This document shows positions 1 to 6,801 of a stretch of 11,321 bases of DNA, piece after piece. The stretch lies in NCBI GenBank assembly GCA_025360355.1, contig JANYCL010000380.1:1-11321 (forward strand), given 5' to 3'. The position numbers and the translations under genes were made by a program. Position 1 is the stretch's first letter. Every line of letters begins with the position of its first letter. This stretch comes from Sphingobacteriaceae bacterium (GTDB taxonomy: Bacteria; Bacteroidota; Bacteroidia; B-17B0; Aurantibacillaceae). Under the pieces are notes generated by a model, which saw nothing but the letters and a program-made list of their open reading frames with translations, searched no databases and had not been told where the DNA came from.

Positions 1-548
1 AAGGAAAAGATTGCCGTTTAATTGGTCCTAACTGTCCGGGCGTTATCACAGCCGGCGAAGCTAAAGTAGGCATTATGCCGGGCTTTGTGTTTGTTAAAGG
101 CCGTATTGGTATCGTTTCTAAATCGGGAACTTTAACTTACGAAGCAGCTGATCAGGTTGCAAAAGCAGGTTTAGGCGTTACTACTGCAATTGGTATTGGC
201 GGTGATCCTATCATTGGAACTACTACAAAAGATGCGGTTGAATTATTCATGAATGATCCTGAAACTGAAGGAATAGTTATCATTGGAGAAATTGGCGGCG
301 GATTAGAAGCAGAAGCTGCACGGTGGATCAAAGCGAATGGGAATAAAAAACCTGTAGTTGGTTTCATTGCCGGACAAACTGCTCCTAAAGGACGTACAAT
401 GGGTCATGCAGGTGCAATTGTTGGTGGTAAAGATGATACAGCGCAAGCTAAAATGGCGATCTTAAAAGAATGCGGAATTCACGTGTGTGAAAGTCCTGCT
501 GACATTGGTAAAACAATGGCCAAAATTTTAGGCAAGGTGCCTGCCTAA
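1..548 (+). CDS. sucD: Succinyl-CoA ligase (ADP/GDP-forming) alpha subunit, C-terminal part
   Basis: This is the alpha subunit of succinyl-CoA synthetase, which interconverts succinyl-CoA and succinate with substrate-level phosphorylation in the cytosolic TCA cycle, as a partner of SucB. The gene is cut by the window edge. The reading frame is open from base 3 (G-K-D-C-R-L-I-G-P-N-C-P-G...) and leaves about 181 residues of a family that usually has about 290. The seen part includes the IGPNCPGV segment, SKSGTLTYEA, GIGGDPI, the IGEIGG loop, and the MGHAGAI motif. The His codon of that motif (405-407) matches the phosphorylated active-site histidine known in E. coli SucD. The ATG at 75 is an internal methionine (GIMPG), not the start. 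No damage is visible. The gene ends in a terminator-bearing spacer and faces the convergent patatin gene. Identification is secure. Confidence 0.97.
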   Translation, partial: GKDCRLIGPNCPGVITAGEAKVGIMPGFVFVKGRIGIVSKSGTLTYEAADQVAKAGLGVTTAIGIGGDPIIGTTTKDAVELFMNDPETEGIVIIGEIGGGLEAEAARWIKANGNKKPVVGFIAGQTAPKGRTMGHAGAIVGGKDDTAQAKMAILKECGIHVCESPADIGKTMAKILGKVPA

Positions 549-557
549 AATTTTGAG

Positions 558-589
558 ATCCTGACTTGCGTCCTTCGGACGGTCAGGAT
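558..589. repeat. REP-like GC-rich palindrome downstream of sucD
   Basis: An imperfect palindrome: outer arms ATCCTGAC (558-565) and GTCAGGAT (582-589) pair perfectly over 8 bp. Inside them CGTCC (569-573) pairs with GGACG (577-581) around a TTC triloop, with TTG (566-568) as a one-sided bulge. The stem is much richer in GC than its surroundings. It lies between the sucD stop and the terminator, so it would be transcribed as a 3' UTR hairpin. Its shape (bulged palindrome in a 3' spacer between convergent genes) resembles REP-type dispersed repeats. That it is dispersed in this genome is inference, since only one copy lies in the window. Confidence 0.6.
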
Positions 590-617
590 GACGATGAGAT
601 AAATGAAATTTATTTAG

Positions 618-644
618 ACCCCGACAAAAATGTTGGGGTTTTTT
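618..644 (+). terminator. Rho-independent terminator of sucD
   Basis: The stem pairs ACCCCGACA (618-626) with TGTTGGGGT (631-639), nine pairs including one G-T wobble, around an AAAA loop. It runs directly into T639-T644. This is a canonical intrinsic terminator for the plus-strand sucD transcript. On the minus strand the same hairpin lies 5 bp past the patatin stop codon but is followed by a mixed AT sequence rather than a T run, so termination in that direction would be weaker. A small AT hairpin (599-613, ATAAAT/ATTTAT with GAA loop) stands between it and the upstream palindrome. Confidence 0.85.
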
Positions 645-648
645 ATTG

Positions 649-2949
649 TTAATCGATCGATTTTTTATTGAAGATGATATAACCAACATGGAAGAAGAAT
701 GAAAAACTATTCTCGTTCTTATCATAGTAATTCATACCAATGCTCACCGGACCAACAGGCGTAGTGTAAACTAAAGCAACCAATCCAATAAAATTCCTGT
801 ATAGAAAAGGTTTTGTGTATTGTGCAGTTTGAGCAGAAGTTGAAGTAATGGATGTAACAGGCTGGAAAAGATATCCTTCAAAACGTATATCAAATTTTTT
901 CCAGGGTGTTGTAATTGCTTTTAATCCACCTGCTAAATATTGATGCGCGCGGTATTGAGGAATAAATAATGTCTGACTCTCAAGTGTTGGATTAAATGCA
1001 GGTGCCGATAAAATACTTGAAGTATAGTTTCTGAAAAAATCCTGCGTTGAATAAACTCCTTCTAAAAAAACACCAATCTTAAATCCTTTAAATGTTCGTA
1101 TATAACTATCAAAAGTAAATTTAAATTGCACCCAGGTATGCATTGGGGAATTAATTGTTTTCACTGTGTCTAATGAAGTTGTTCCGGGGTAAAAACTTTC
1201 TGCACCATTTACATATTTTGCCCTGAAATGAATTTTTGTACCGCTGCTTGCATATTGTTTACGGTTCAGCGTATTTAATTCATAGGAAAGTTGTGCATAG
1301 GCAAAATCAAAATAAGTGGCATCAGCTGTATCTAATTTTGTAAAATTACTGGTTTGATAATATCTGTTTCCCCATTCGGAATAACCGCCGGATGCAACAA
1401 CTTTAGAAACATTCCCTAGAGGCAATCCGATCTTTAATTCACCATAACGGTCTTCCTGCAACATATAAGCAGGTTTTTGAAAGTCATAGAACAATGCACT
1501 GCTACTGAAATAATCCCAACGTGATATTGTAAAGCTTGGTTCGACATAAAAAGGCACTTTGCCCGGAAAATCAAAACGTAATTTAAAATGACCACTACTA
1601 TGTAATTTTCCATAATAACCATTCGCATAAGCGGTGAATCCAATTCTGCCAAGGTGATTATATTGTAAACCTAAAAAGCCTTCACTTATGGGTCTGTTCG
1701 AAACGTTTCCGCCAATATCCATAAAGAAACTTTTTTCCTTTTTAGCCAATAATTTCAAATTAAAGAATCCTGAACCGCTGGTATCTTTTGATGCAATGGG
1801 ATAAACCGATTTTATTTTATCATCAGATGTTAATCTGAAATAATTTTTTTTCAGTAATGCTAAACTGAATGGTTTGCTTTTATAGAAAATGCTTCTTCTG
1901 ATGAATTTTTTAGTTTTAGTACTCACACCTTCAATATCAACCGAATTAAAAACAATACTGTCCGACACCTCTGCTTTTTTAATTTTTTCCCTTTTCAGTT
2001 TCAAGGCTTCATTATCAGCCATCCGTTCAACACGTTTTTTTATTTCCGGCATCATCCGTATTGTTGTAACATAGCCGCTGTCTATCAATCTGTCTATCTC
2101 ATCAAAATTAAAAGTGTTCACATCACTCCAGGGCTGGATCAATATCCCATTTTCACAAACGGGATTAAAATTAGTTTGCGTAGTAAGCATGTGACGGATC
2201 TGTAAATATAAATTATCATCAGATGGTGGCTGTGGTACTTCTGCAACTGAAGAACCAATGATAAAATCAGGATAAAATTCATCATACATCACATTGGTTG
2301 GAAGATTATTATACAAACCTCCGTCGAATAATAATTTATTCTTGATTGAAATCGGCCGTAAATAAAAAGGATAACTCATCGATGCCCTGATACATGACGA
2401 CAGATCGCCATCTCTAAAGATAACGGTCTGCTTACTCTCCACGTCCGAAGCAATACATCTGTAAGGCACCACCAAACTGTCAAAATTATTTTTCGCATAA
2501 GCATTGGCTCCGCAAAAAGCCTCCATCAAATAAAAATCGACAGGAACTGAATTAATAAAATTGGTAGGAAGGTTATTTATGAATTTTGTGCTAAAGCTCA
2601 ACTTAAAAGTTTGCCATGAAGCATCTTCATCATGTCTTTTCAGGAAGTAAGTGTATTTTGCGGGGATCTCGCCTTTGAAAATTTTCTGGAACAGTTCGCT
2701 TTTAACTAATTTTTCAATCTCCTGTGGAGTATAGCCGGCTGCATAATACGCTCCAATGAGACTGCCTATGGAAGTACCCGAAATGTAATCAATAGGAATG
2801 TTATTTTCTTCAAGAGCCTTTAAAACACCGACATGACTCACCCCGCTTGAACCGCCGCCACTTAAAACCAAGCCTACTTTCTGACCATAAATGCCGTTAA
2901 TGCAAATAGCAAAAATGAGAAGAAAATGATATTTAGGTTTCAATAGCAA
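649..2949 (-). CDS. Patatin-like phospholipase with POTRA-like and outer-membrane beta-barrel domains
   Basis: A predicted secreted lipid acyl hydrolase fused to a BamA/surface-antigen-type barrel, in the general architecture of PlpD-like type Vd proteins. Residues 1-22 look like a signal peptide (K-rich start, hydrophobic core, cleavage before Q23). The patatin domain covers about 25-300: glycine loop SGGGSSG (30-36), nucleophile elbow GTSIG with Ser60, and DGG with catalytic Asp209. About 330-405 reads like a POTRA domain (VDIEGV near 337-342), and 410-766 is rich in alternating aromatic strands ending FFFHVGYIIF, as in barrel C-termini. The start must be non-ATG: the next Met is residue 142, well past the nucleophile, and no ATG lies between TTG 2949 and the upstream in-frame stop at 3001-3003. 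A second TTG is two codons on (2943). The glycine loop lacks the usual Arg/Lys. The substrate is unknown. Family assignment is strong; whether the domain is exported or surface-held is inferred. Confidence 0.93.
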   Translation of the reverse strand: MLLKPKYHFLLIFAICINGIYGQKVGLVLSGGGSSGVSHVGVLKALEENNIPIDYISGTSIGSLIGAYYAAGYTPQEIEKLVKSELFQKIFKGEIPAKYTYFLKRHDEDASWQTFKLSFSTKFINNLPTNFINSVPVDFYLMEAFCGANAYAKNNFDSLVVPYRCIASDVESKQTVIFRDGDLSSCIRASMSYPFYLRPISIKNKLLFDGGLYNNLPTNVMYDEFYPDFIIGSSVAEVPQPPSDDNLYLQIRHMLTTQTNFNPVCENGILIQPWSDVNTFNFDEIDRLIDSGYVTTIRMMPEIKKRVERMADNEALKLKREKIKKAEVSDSIVFNSVDIEGVSTKTKKFIRRSIFYKSKPFSLALLKKNYFRLTSDDKIKSVYPIASKDTSGSGFFNLKLLAKKEKSFFMDIGGNVSNRPISEGFLGLQYNHLGRIGFTAYANGYYGKLHSSGHFKLRFDFPGKVPFYVEPSFTISRWDYFSSSALFYDFQKPAYMLQEDRYGELKIGLPLGNVSKVVASGGYSEWGNRYYQTSNFTKLDTADATYFDFAYAQLSYELNTLNRKQYASSGTKIHFRAKYVNGAESFYPGTTSLDTVKTINSPMHTWVQFKFTFDSYIRTFKGFKIGVFLEGVYSTQDFFRNYTSSILSAPAFNPTLESQTLFIPQYRAHQYLAGGLKAITTPWKKFDIRFEGYLFQPVTSITSTSAQTAQYTKPFLYRNFIGLVALVYTTPVGPVSIGMNYYDKNENSFSFFFHVGYIIFNKKSID

Positions 2950-2962
2950 ATTTTCGTTTGTG

Positions 2963-2970
2963 CAAAAGTA
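2963..2970 (-). promoter_or_regulatory. Candidate Bacteroidota -7 box for the patatin gene
   Basis: On the minus strand this reads TACTTTTG, an exact match to the Bacteroidota -7 consensus TAnnTTTG, ending 13 bp before the TTG start at 2949. A transcript starting a few bases downstream would have a leader of only about 10 nt. An ideal -33 TTG is missing; a CTG lies 15 bp upstream of the box. The match and position support the unusual TTG start, but an 8-bp motif in AT-rich DNA can occur by chance. Confidence 0.4.
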
Positions 2971-3043
2971 AACTTTATCTAAAAACAGTTTTATATCCGC
3001 TTAATTTTTATTTAATTAGCACTTTGTTCAAAACCCAAGTTTT

Positions 3044-4120
3044 GTGTTAAAATTTATTGCCAAAAAAATCATTTACGGAGTTATTGTTCTACTTGGTGTT
3101 ATAACTACGGTTTTCTTCCTATTTAACGTTTTACCAGGTGATCCTGCTTCAATTATGTTGGGTCAGCGTGCTAATAAAGAGGCTGTTGAGGCCATTCACC
3201 GCGATCTTGGTACCGACCTTCCCGTAATGGAACAATACGCCCTTTATCTGAACGATCTCTTTGTAGTTTCCGTTCACGACTATAAAGCTACTGAAAGTCA
3301 TTGGTATTTAAACCCTGATAAATATACCTGGACTCCCCTTTTTAAAGTGGGAAATAACAAGGTTGTGGTACTCAAGGTGCCCTATCTCCGGCGATCCTAT
3401 ATCTCGAAACGAAGGGTATCCGACATAATCCTTGAAACTTTACCTGAAACTGCTGTTTTAGCCTTCACATCAATTATCATCGCAACTATTATTGGGGTTT
3501 TTTTAGGTATTCTTGCTGCCGTAAAACGAAATACGTTCTATGATAAATTGTCGCTAGTTCTTTCTGTATTGGGAATGGCGGCACCTTCATTTTTCATTGG
3601 TTTAATAATTGCCTGGCTTTTTGGCTATGTTCTCACAAAATACACGGGTCTATCTCCGACAGGAAGTTTATATGATGTTGATCCCTGGAAAGGTGAAATT
3701 CTCACACTTAAAAATTTAATATTACCATCTGTTACTCTGGGTATACGTCCGCTCGCCATTGTAGTTCAGTTGATGCGGAGTTCTTTGTTAGATGTTTTGT
3801 CGCAGGATTATATCCGTACAGCAAAAGCAAAAGGATTAGGTTTTTATAAAATAATAATGAAGCATGCTCTTAAGAACGCATTGAATCCGGTTGTGACTGC
3901 GATCTCGGGATGGTTTGCAGGTTTAATGGCGGGTGCAGTTTTTGTAGAATTTATTTTTAGCTGGAAAGGTATCGGTTACGAAGTTTTTGAAGCGTTAACT
4001 AAAAATGATCTTCCTGTTGTAATGGGTGCTACTTTAATTTTCGCTACCATATTTGTATTCATAAATATTTTGGTTGATATCGCTTACGGTATCCTTGATC
4101 CGCGTGTAAGAATTAAATAA
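3044..4120 (+). CDS. ABC transporter permease, DppB/OppB (peptide/nickel) family
   Basis: An inner-membrane permease subunit of the binding-protein-dependent family that imports peptides, nickel or similar substrates. At 358 residues it is slightly longer than a typical DppB (about 340). It shows the family N-terminus (TM1 about 9-30, then NVLPGDPA), TM segments near 135-160, 170-197, 225-245, 283-303 and 328-348, and the EAA loop at about 256-285 (YIRTAKAKGLGFYKII...), which docks on the ATPase. The loop between TM1 and TM2 (about 72-122) is extended compared with DppB. GTG at 3044 is the only usable start: an in-frame TAG lies at 3017-3019, no ATG or TTG intervenes, and the next Met is residue 38, beyond TM1. 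No partner permease, ATPase or binding protein is visible. The stop is 2 bp before tpiA, so the genes are probably cotranscribed. The substrate is unknown. Confidence 0.9.
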   Translation: MLKFIAKKIIYGVIVLLGVITTVFFLFNVLPGDPASIMLGQRANKEAVEAIHRDLGTDLPVMEQYALYLNDLFVVSVHDYKATESHWYLNPDKYTWTPLFKVGNNKVVVLKVPYLRRSYISKRRVSDIILETLPETAVLAFTSIIIATIIGVFLGILAAVKRNTFYDKLSLVLSVLGMAAPSFFIGLIIAWLFGYVLTKYTGLSPTGSLYDVDPWKGEILTLKNLILPSVTLGIRPLAIVVQLMRSSLLDVLSQDYIRTAKAKGLGFYKIIMKHALKNALNPVVTAISGWFAGLMAGAVFVEFIFSWKGIGYEVFEALTKNDLPVVMGATLIFATIFVFINILVDIAYGILDPRVRIK

Positions 4121-4122
4121 AA

Positions 4123-4869
4123 ATGAGCAGACAAAAATTTGTTGCCGGGAATTGGAAACTGAACAAAACTCTTAGTGAAGGACAAGAGCTTGTTTCTACA
4201 ATTCTGGAAAACCTCGGTGATGATTCTGTCACTAAAATTATTTTCCCTCCATCTGTTTTAATTTCTTCTCTTGTAAATACAGTTGCTTCAGCAGAACATT
4301 TTTTTGTCGGCGCGCAAAATTGCAGCGAACATGAATCCGGAGCTTTTACAGGAGAAGTTTCTGCTGCTATGTTAAGTTCGGTAGGATGTAAATTTGTTTT
4401 GGTTGGACATTCAGAACGTCGTCAGTATTTTGGCGAAACCAATTCTATTGCTTCAAAAAAAATAAAACTTGCTCTGCAAAATAATTTAAAAGTTATTTAT
4501 TGTGTTGGTGAAAGATTAACTGAACGTAAAACAAACAAACATCTTGAGGTTGTAAAAACACAAATAACAGAAGCCTTACAAAGTTTAGATCCGGCAAACG
4601 TTATTATTGCATACGAACCTGTTTGGGCAATTGGTACAGGCGAAACTGCAACTCCTGCACAAGCACAGGAAATGCACGCACACATTCGTTCTGTTTTGGA
4701 AAATTTATTTGGTGCTGATGTTGCAGCAAATACATCTTTGCTTTATGGCGGAAGCTGTAATGCACAAAACGCAAAAGAATTATTTGCATGCGCAGACATT
4801 GATGGCGGTTTAATTGGAGGCGCATCACTTAAAGCAGATGATTTTTGTAAGATCATTCAGTCGTTTTAA
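4123..4869 (+). CDS. tpiA: Triose-phosphate isomerase
   Basis: A cytosolic TIM-barrel enzyme that interconverts dihydroxyacetone phosphate and glyceraldehyde 3-phosphate in glycolysis and gluconeogenesis. At 248 residues it has the standard length. All key residues are present: Asn10 and Lys12 in AGNWK, His96 in VGHSERR, Glu165 in AYEPVWAIGTG (the last residues form the mobile loop 6), and the phosphate-binding LYGGS and GLIGGASL segments near the C-terminus. ATG 4123 is preceded by only 2 bp after the permease stop, and the gene overlaps prmA by one base (TAATG). This suggests translational coupling in a permease-tpiA-prmA unit. No promoter is apparent directly upstream. Nothing is missing or unusual in the protein. 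Confidence 0.98.
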   Translation: MSRQKFVAGNWKLNKTLSEGQELVSTILENLGDDSVTKIIFPPSVLISSLVNTVASAEHFFVGAQNCSEHESGAFTGEVSAAMLSSVGCKFVLVGHSERRQYFGETNSIASKKIKLALQNNLKVIYCVGERLTERKTNKHLEVVKTQITEALQSLDPANVIIAYEPVWAIGTGETATPAQAQEMHAHIRSVLENLFGADVAANTSLLYGGSCNAQNAKELFACADIDGGLIGGASLKADDFCKIIQSF

Positions 4870-5699
4870 TGGATTATATTCAATATACTTTTACTGTTAC
4901 TCCTCCTGAACCCGGTTCTGATATTTTAATTTCCTCTATTGCTGAAATGGGTTTCGAAACTTTCGAAAATACCGATAAAGGTTTTGTAGCTTATATTCCC
5001 GAAAATTTAAATTCTTCAGTAAACTTAAACGATTTCACCTTTGAAGATTTCTCTTACGTTTTTACGCAGGAAATAATGGCAAAAATAAACTGGAATGAAG
5101 AATGGGAAAAGAATTTTGATCCAGTTGTGATCGATGATTCCTGCATTATCCGCGCACCATTTCATACACTCAATAAAAAATACAAATACGATATTATTAT
5201 CATGCCCAAAATGAGTTTTGGTACCGGACATCACGACACCACCTGGCTCATGTGCAAAAACATGCTTGATTACGATTTTAAAAACAAAACTGTTTTTGAT
5301 ATGGGTTGCGGGACGGGAGTATTAAGCATTCTCGCCAAAAAATTAGGCGCTCAAAATGTAACCGGAAATGACATTGATGAATGGTCGGTTGAAAATGCTA
5401 TTGAAAATTGCGCCAACAATGGTTGTTCTGATATTAAAATTGTAGAAGGCAGCAGCGATCTTTTAAGTTCCAAAAAAAATCATTACGATGTGATCCTTGC
5501 CAACATCAATAAAAATGTTTTAAAGAGCTATTTACCTGCTTTCTCAGGCTCATTAAAATCAAACGCACATTTGTTCATTAGTGGGTTTTTTAAAACAGAT
5601 TGCGCAGAGTTAATTAATTTAGCTTCAACACATTGTTTTAAATTACATAAACAAGAGCTTAAGAATGATTGGGCTATGCTTATCTTCCAAAAAGTGTAA
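4869..5699 (+). CDS. prmA: Ribosomal protein L11 methyltransferase
   Basis: An S-adenosylmethionine-dependent cytosolic enzyme that, in characterised PrmA proteins, trimethylates ribosomal protein L11. At 276 residues it is close to the usual length (about 290). An N-terminal substrate-recognition domain covers about 1-95. The PrmA signature FGTGHHDTT is at 117-125, SAM motif I DMGCGTG at 144-150, the following acidic region NDID at 167-170, and the ANI segment after motif IV (DVILANI, 207-213) sits where PrmA has DVVVANI. The start ATG at 4869-4871 shares its A with the tpiA stop codon (TAATG), so initiation is probably coupled to tpiA translation. No clear terminator follows in the 120-bp spacer. 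Confidence 0.95.
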   Translation: MDYIQYTFTVTPPEPGSDILISSIAEMGFETFENTDKGFVAYIPENLNSSVNLNDFTFEDFSYVFTQEIMAKINWNEEWEKNFDPVVIDDSCIIRAPFHTLNKKYKYDIIIMPKMSFGTGHHDTTWLMCKNMLDYDFKNKTVFDMGCGTGVLSILAKKLGAQNVTGNDIDEWSVENAIENCANNGCSDIKIVEGSSDLLSSKKNHYDVILANINKNVLKSYLPAFSGSLKSNAHLFISGFFKTDCAELINLASTHCFKLHKQELKNDWAMLIFQKV

Positions 5700-5767
5700 T
5701 TCTAAGGCATAGAACCCCAGTTATCTACATTAATTTATTCATAATATTTCGTAATTAGCCCTTAAAT

Positions 5768-5790
5768 CTCTAAATCTTAGAGTAAATTTG
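5768..5790 (+). promoter_or_regulatory. Candidate trxB promoter with adjacent dyad
   Basis: TAAATTTG (5783-5790) matches the Bacteroidota -7 consensus TAnnTTTG exactly and lies 29 bp before the trxB ATG, which predicts a leader of about 25 nt. Abutting it upstream is a perfect dyad CTCTAA (5768-5773), ATC, TTAGAG (5777-5782), in the spacer between -33 and -7. TAAATCT is also directly repeated at 5763-5769 and 5771-5777. No good -33 TTG is seen. The dyad could be an operator, but that is inference. The rest of the 120-bp spacer (5700-5767) shows nothing else. Confidence 0.5.
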
Positions 5791-5819
5791 CCCCGCAATC
5801 AATTGAGAAAGCCCTAATT

Positions 5820-6767
5820 ATGTCCTCGAATAACATTCTTAAATGCCTGATCATTGGTTCAGGTCCTGCAGGATACACCGCAGCTATTTACGCCGCACGC
5901 GCCGATCTAAAACCGGTTCTATATACGGGCATGACTCCGGGCGGACAATTAACCGAAACCACAGAAGTTGATAATTTTCCTGGCTACCCAAAAGGAATAA
6001 CTGGTCCTGAAATGATGGAAGATCTGAAAGCTCAGGCTGAACGTTTTGGTACTGATGTTAGATTCGGGATGGTAACTAAAGCCGATCTTAAAAGTGATCC
6101 GAAAAAAGTTTGGATCGATGATACAATTGAAATTTCTGCCAATACAATTATAGTTTCTACAGGAGCAAGTGCAAAATGGCTTGGACTAGAGAACGAAACG
6201 CGTTTACGCATGAATGCAGGCGGCGTTAGTGCTTGTGCAGTTTGTGATGGTTTCTTTTTTAAAGGACAAGAAGTAGCAATTGTAGGTGCAGGAGATACTG
6301 CTGCTGAAGAAGCAACTTACTTAGCTAAGCTCTGCAAAAAAGTTTACATGATCGTCCGCCGCAGCGAAATGCGCGCAAGTAAAGCAATGCAGCACCGTGT
6401 TTTAAATACACCAAATATTGAAATTTTATGGGATAGCGCAACCGAAGATGTTCTTGGTGAAAAAGCAGTGGAAGGAATTATTGTCAAAAATTTTAAAACT
6501 GGAGAATCAAAAAAAATAATTGTCACAGGTTTCTTTGTTGCTATAGGACATAAACCGAACACAGATATTTTTAAAGGACAATTAGACATGGACGAATTGG
6601 GCTACATACAAGTTGTACCCGGCTCTACTAAAACAAATATTAAAGGCGTTTTTGCTGTAGGTGATGCTGCAGATAAAGTGTACCGACAAGCTGTAACAGC
6701 AGCAGGAACCGGTTGTATGGGTGCATTGGATGCAGAACGTTATTTAGCAGATATTGGGATACATTAA
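5820..6767 (+). CDS. trxB: Thioredoxin-disulfide reductase
   Basis: A cytosolic FAD flavoenzyme that passes electrons from NADPH to thioredoxin. At 315 residues it matches the low-molecular-weight bacterial TrxB family. It shows the FAD dinucleotide fold GSGPAG (13-18), the GGQL segment at 41-44, the redox-active pair Cys139-Ala-Val-Cys142, the NADPH fold GAGDTA (156-161), the RR pair in the VRRSEMRAS segment expected for NADPH 2'-phosphate recognition, and the C-terminal FAD motif GVFAVGDAAD followed by RQAVTAAGTGCMGA. ATG 5820 sits right before the conserved N-terminal strand and behind a TAnnTTTG promoter. The next gene begins 34 bp later with no visible terminator, so readthrough is likely. 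Confidence 0.97.
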   Translation: MSSNNILKCLIIGSGPAGYTAAIYAARADLKPVLYTGMTPGGQLTETTEVDNFPGYPKGITGPEMMEDLKAQAERFGTDVRFGMVTKADLKSDPKKVWIDDTIEISANTIIVSTGASAKWLGLENETRLRMNAGGVSACAVCDGFFFKGQEVAIVGAGDTAAEEATYLAKLCKKVYMIVRRSEMRASKAMQHRVLNTPNIEILWDSATEDVLGEKAVEGIIVKNFKTGESKKIIVTGFFVAIGHKPNTDIFKGQLDMDELGYIQVVPGSTKTNIKGVFAVGDAADKVYRQAVTAAGTGCMGALDAERYLADIGIH

Positions 6768-6801
6768 TTGCTTTTTAGGGTAATTTTTATTAAATTTAAT
6801 A

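Noticed and set aside
651..662. Perfect 12-bp palindrome AATCGATCGATT
   Set aside because: It lies over the last codons and stop of the patatin gene (Ser-Ile-Asp-stop) and is explained by coding sequence plus low complexity; no second copy was seen.
3017..3026. TAGCACTTTG as a permease promoter
   Set aside because: The spacing inside the motif is 4 instead of 2 and no -33 TTG is found; an AAGTTTTG at 3037-3044 would place the transcript start inside the gene.
4604..4828. Open reading frame on the minus strand, and another on the plus strand at 4607-4813, inside tpiA
   Set aside because: Both overlap a complete triose-phosphate isomerase gene with all catalytic residues, and their translations show low-complexity Q/H/L-rich sequence typical of shadow frames.
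6344..6589. 81-codon minus-strand reading frame inside trxB
   Set aside because: Antisense shadow of a well-conserved gene, with no start context, promoter or recognisable protein motif.
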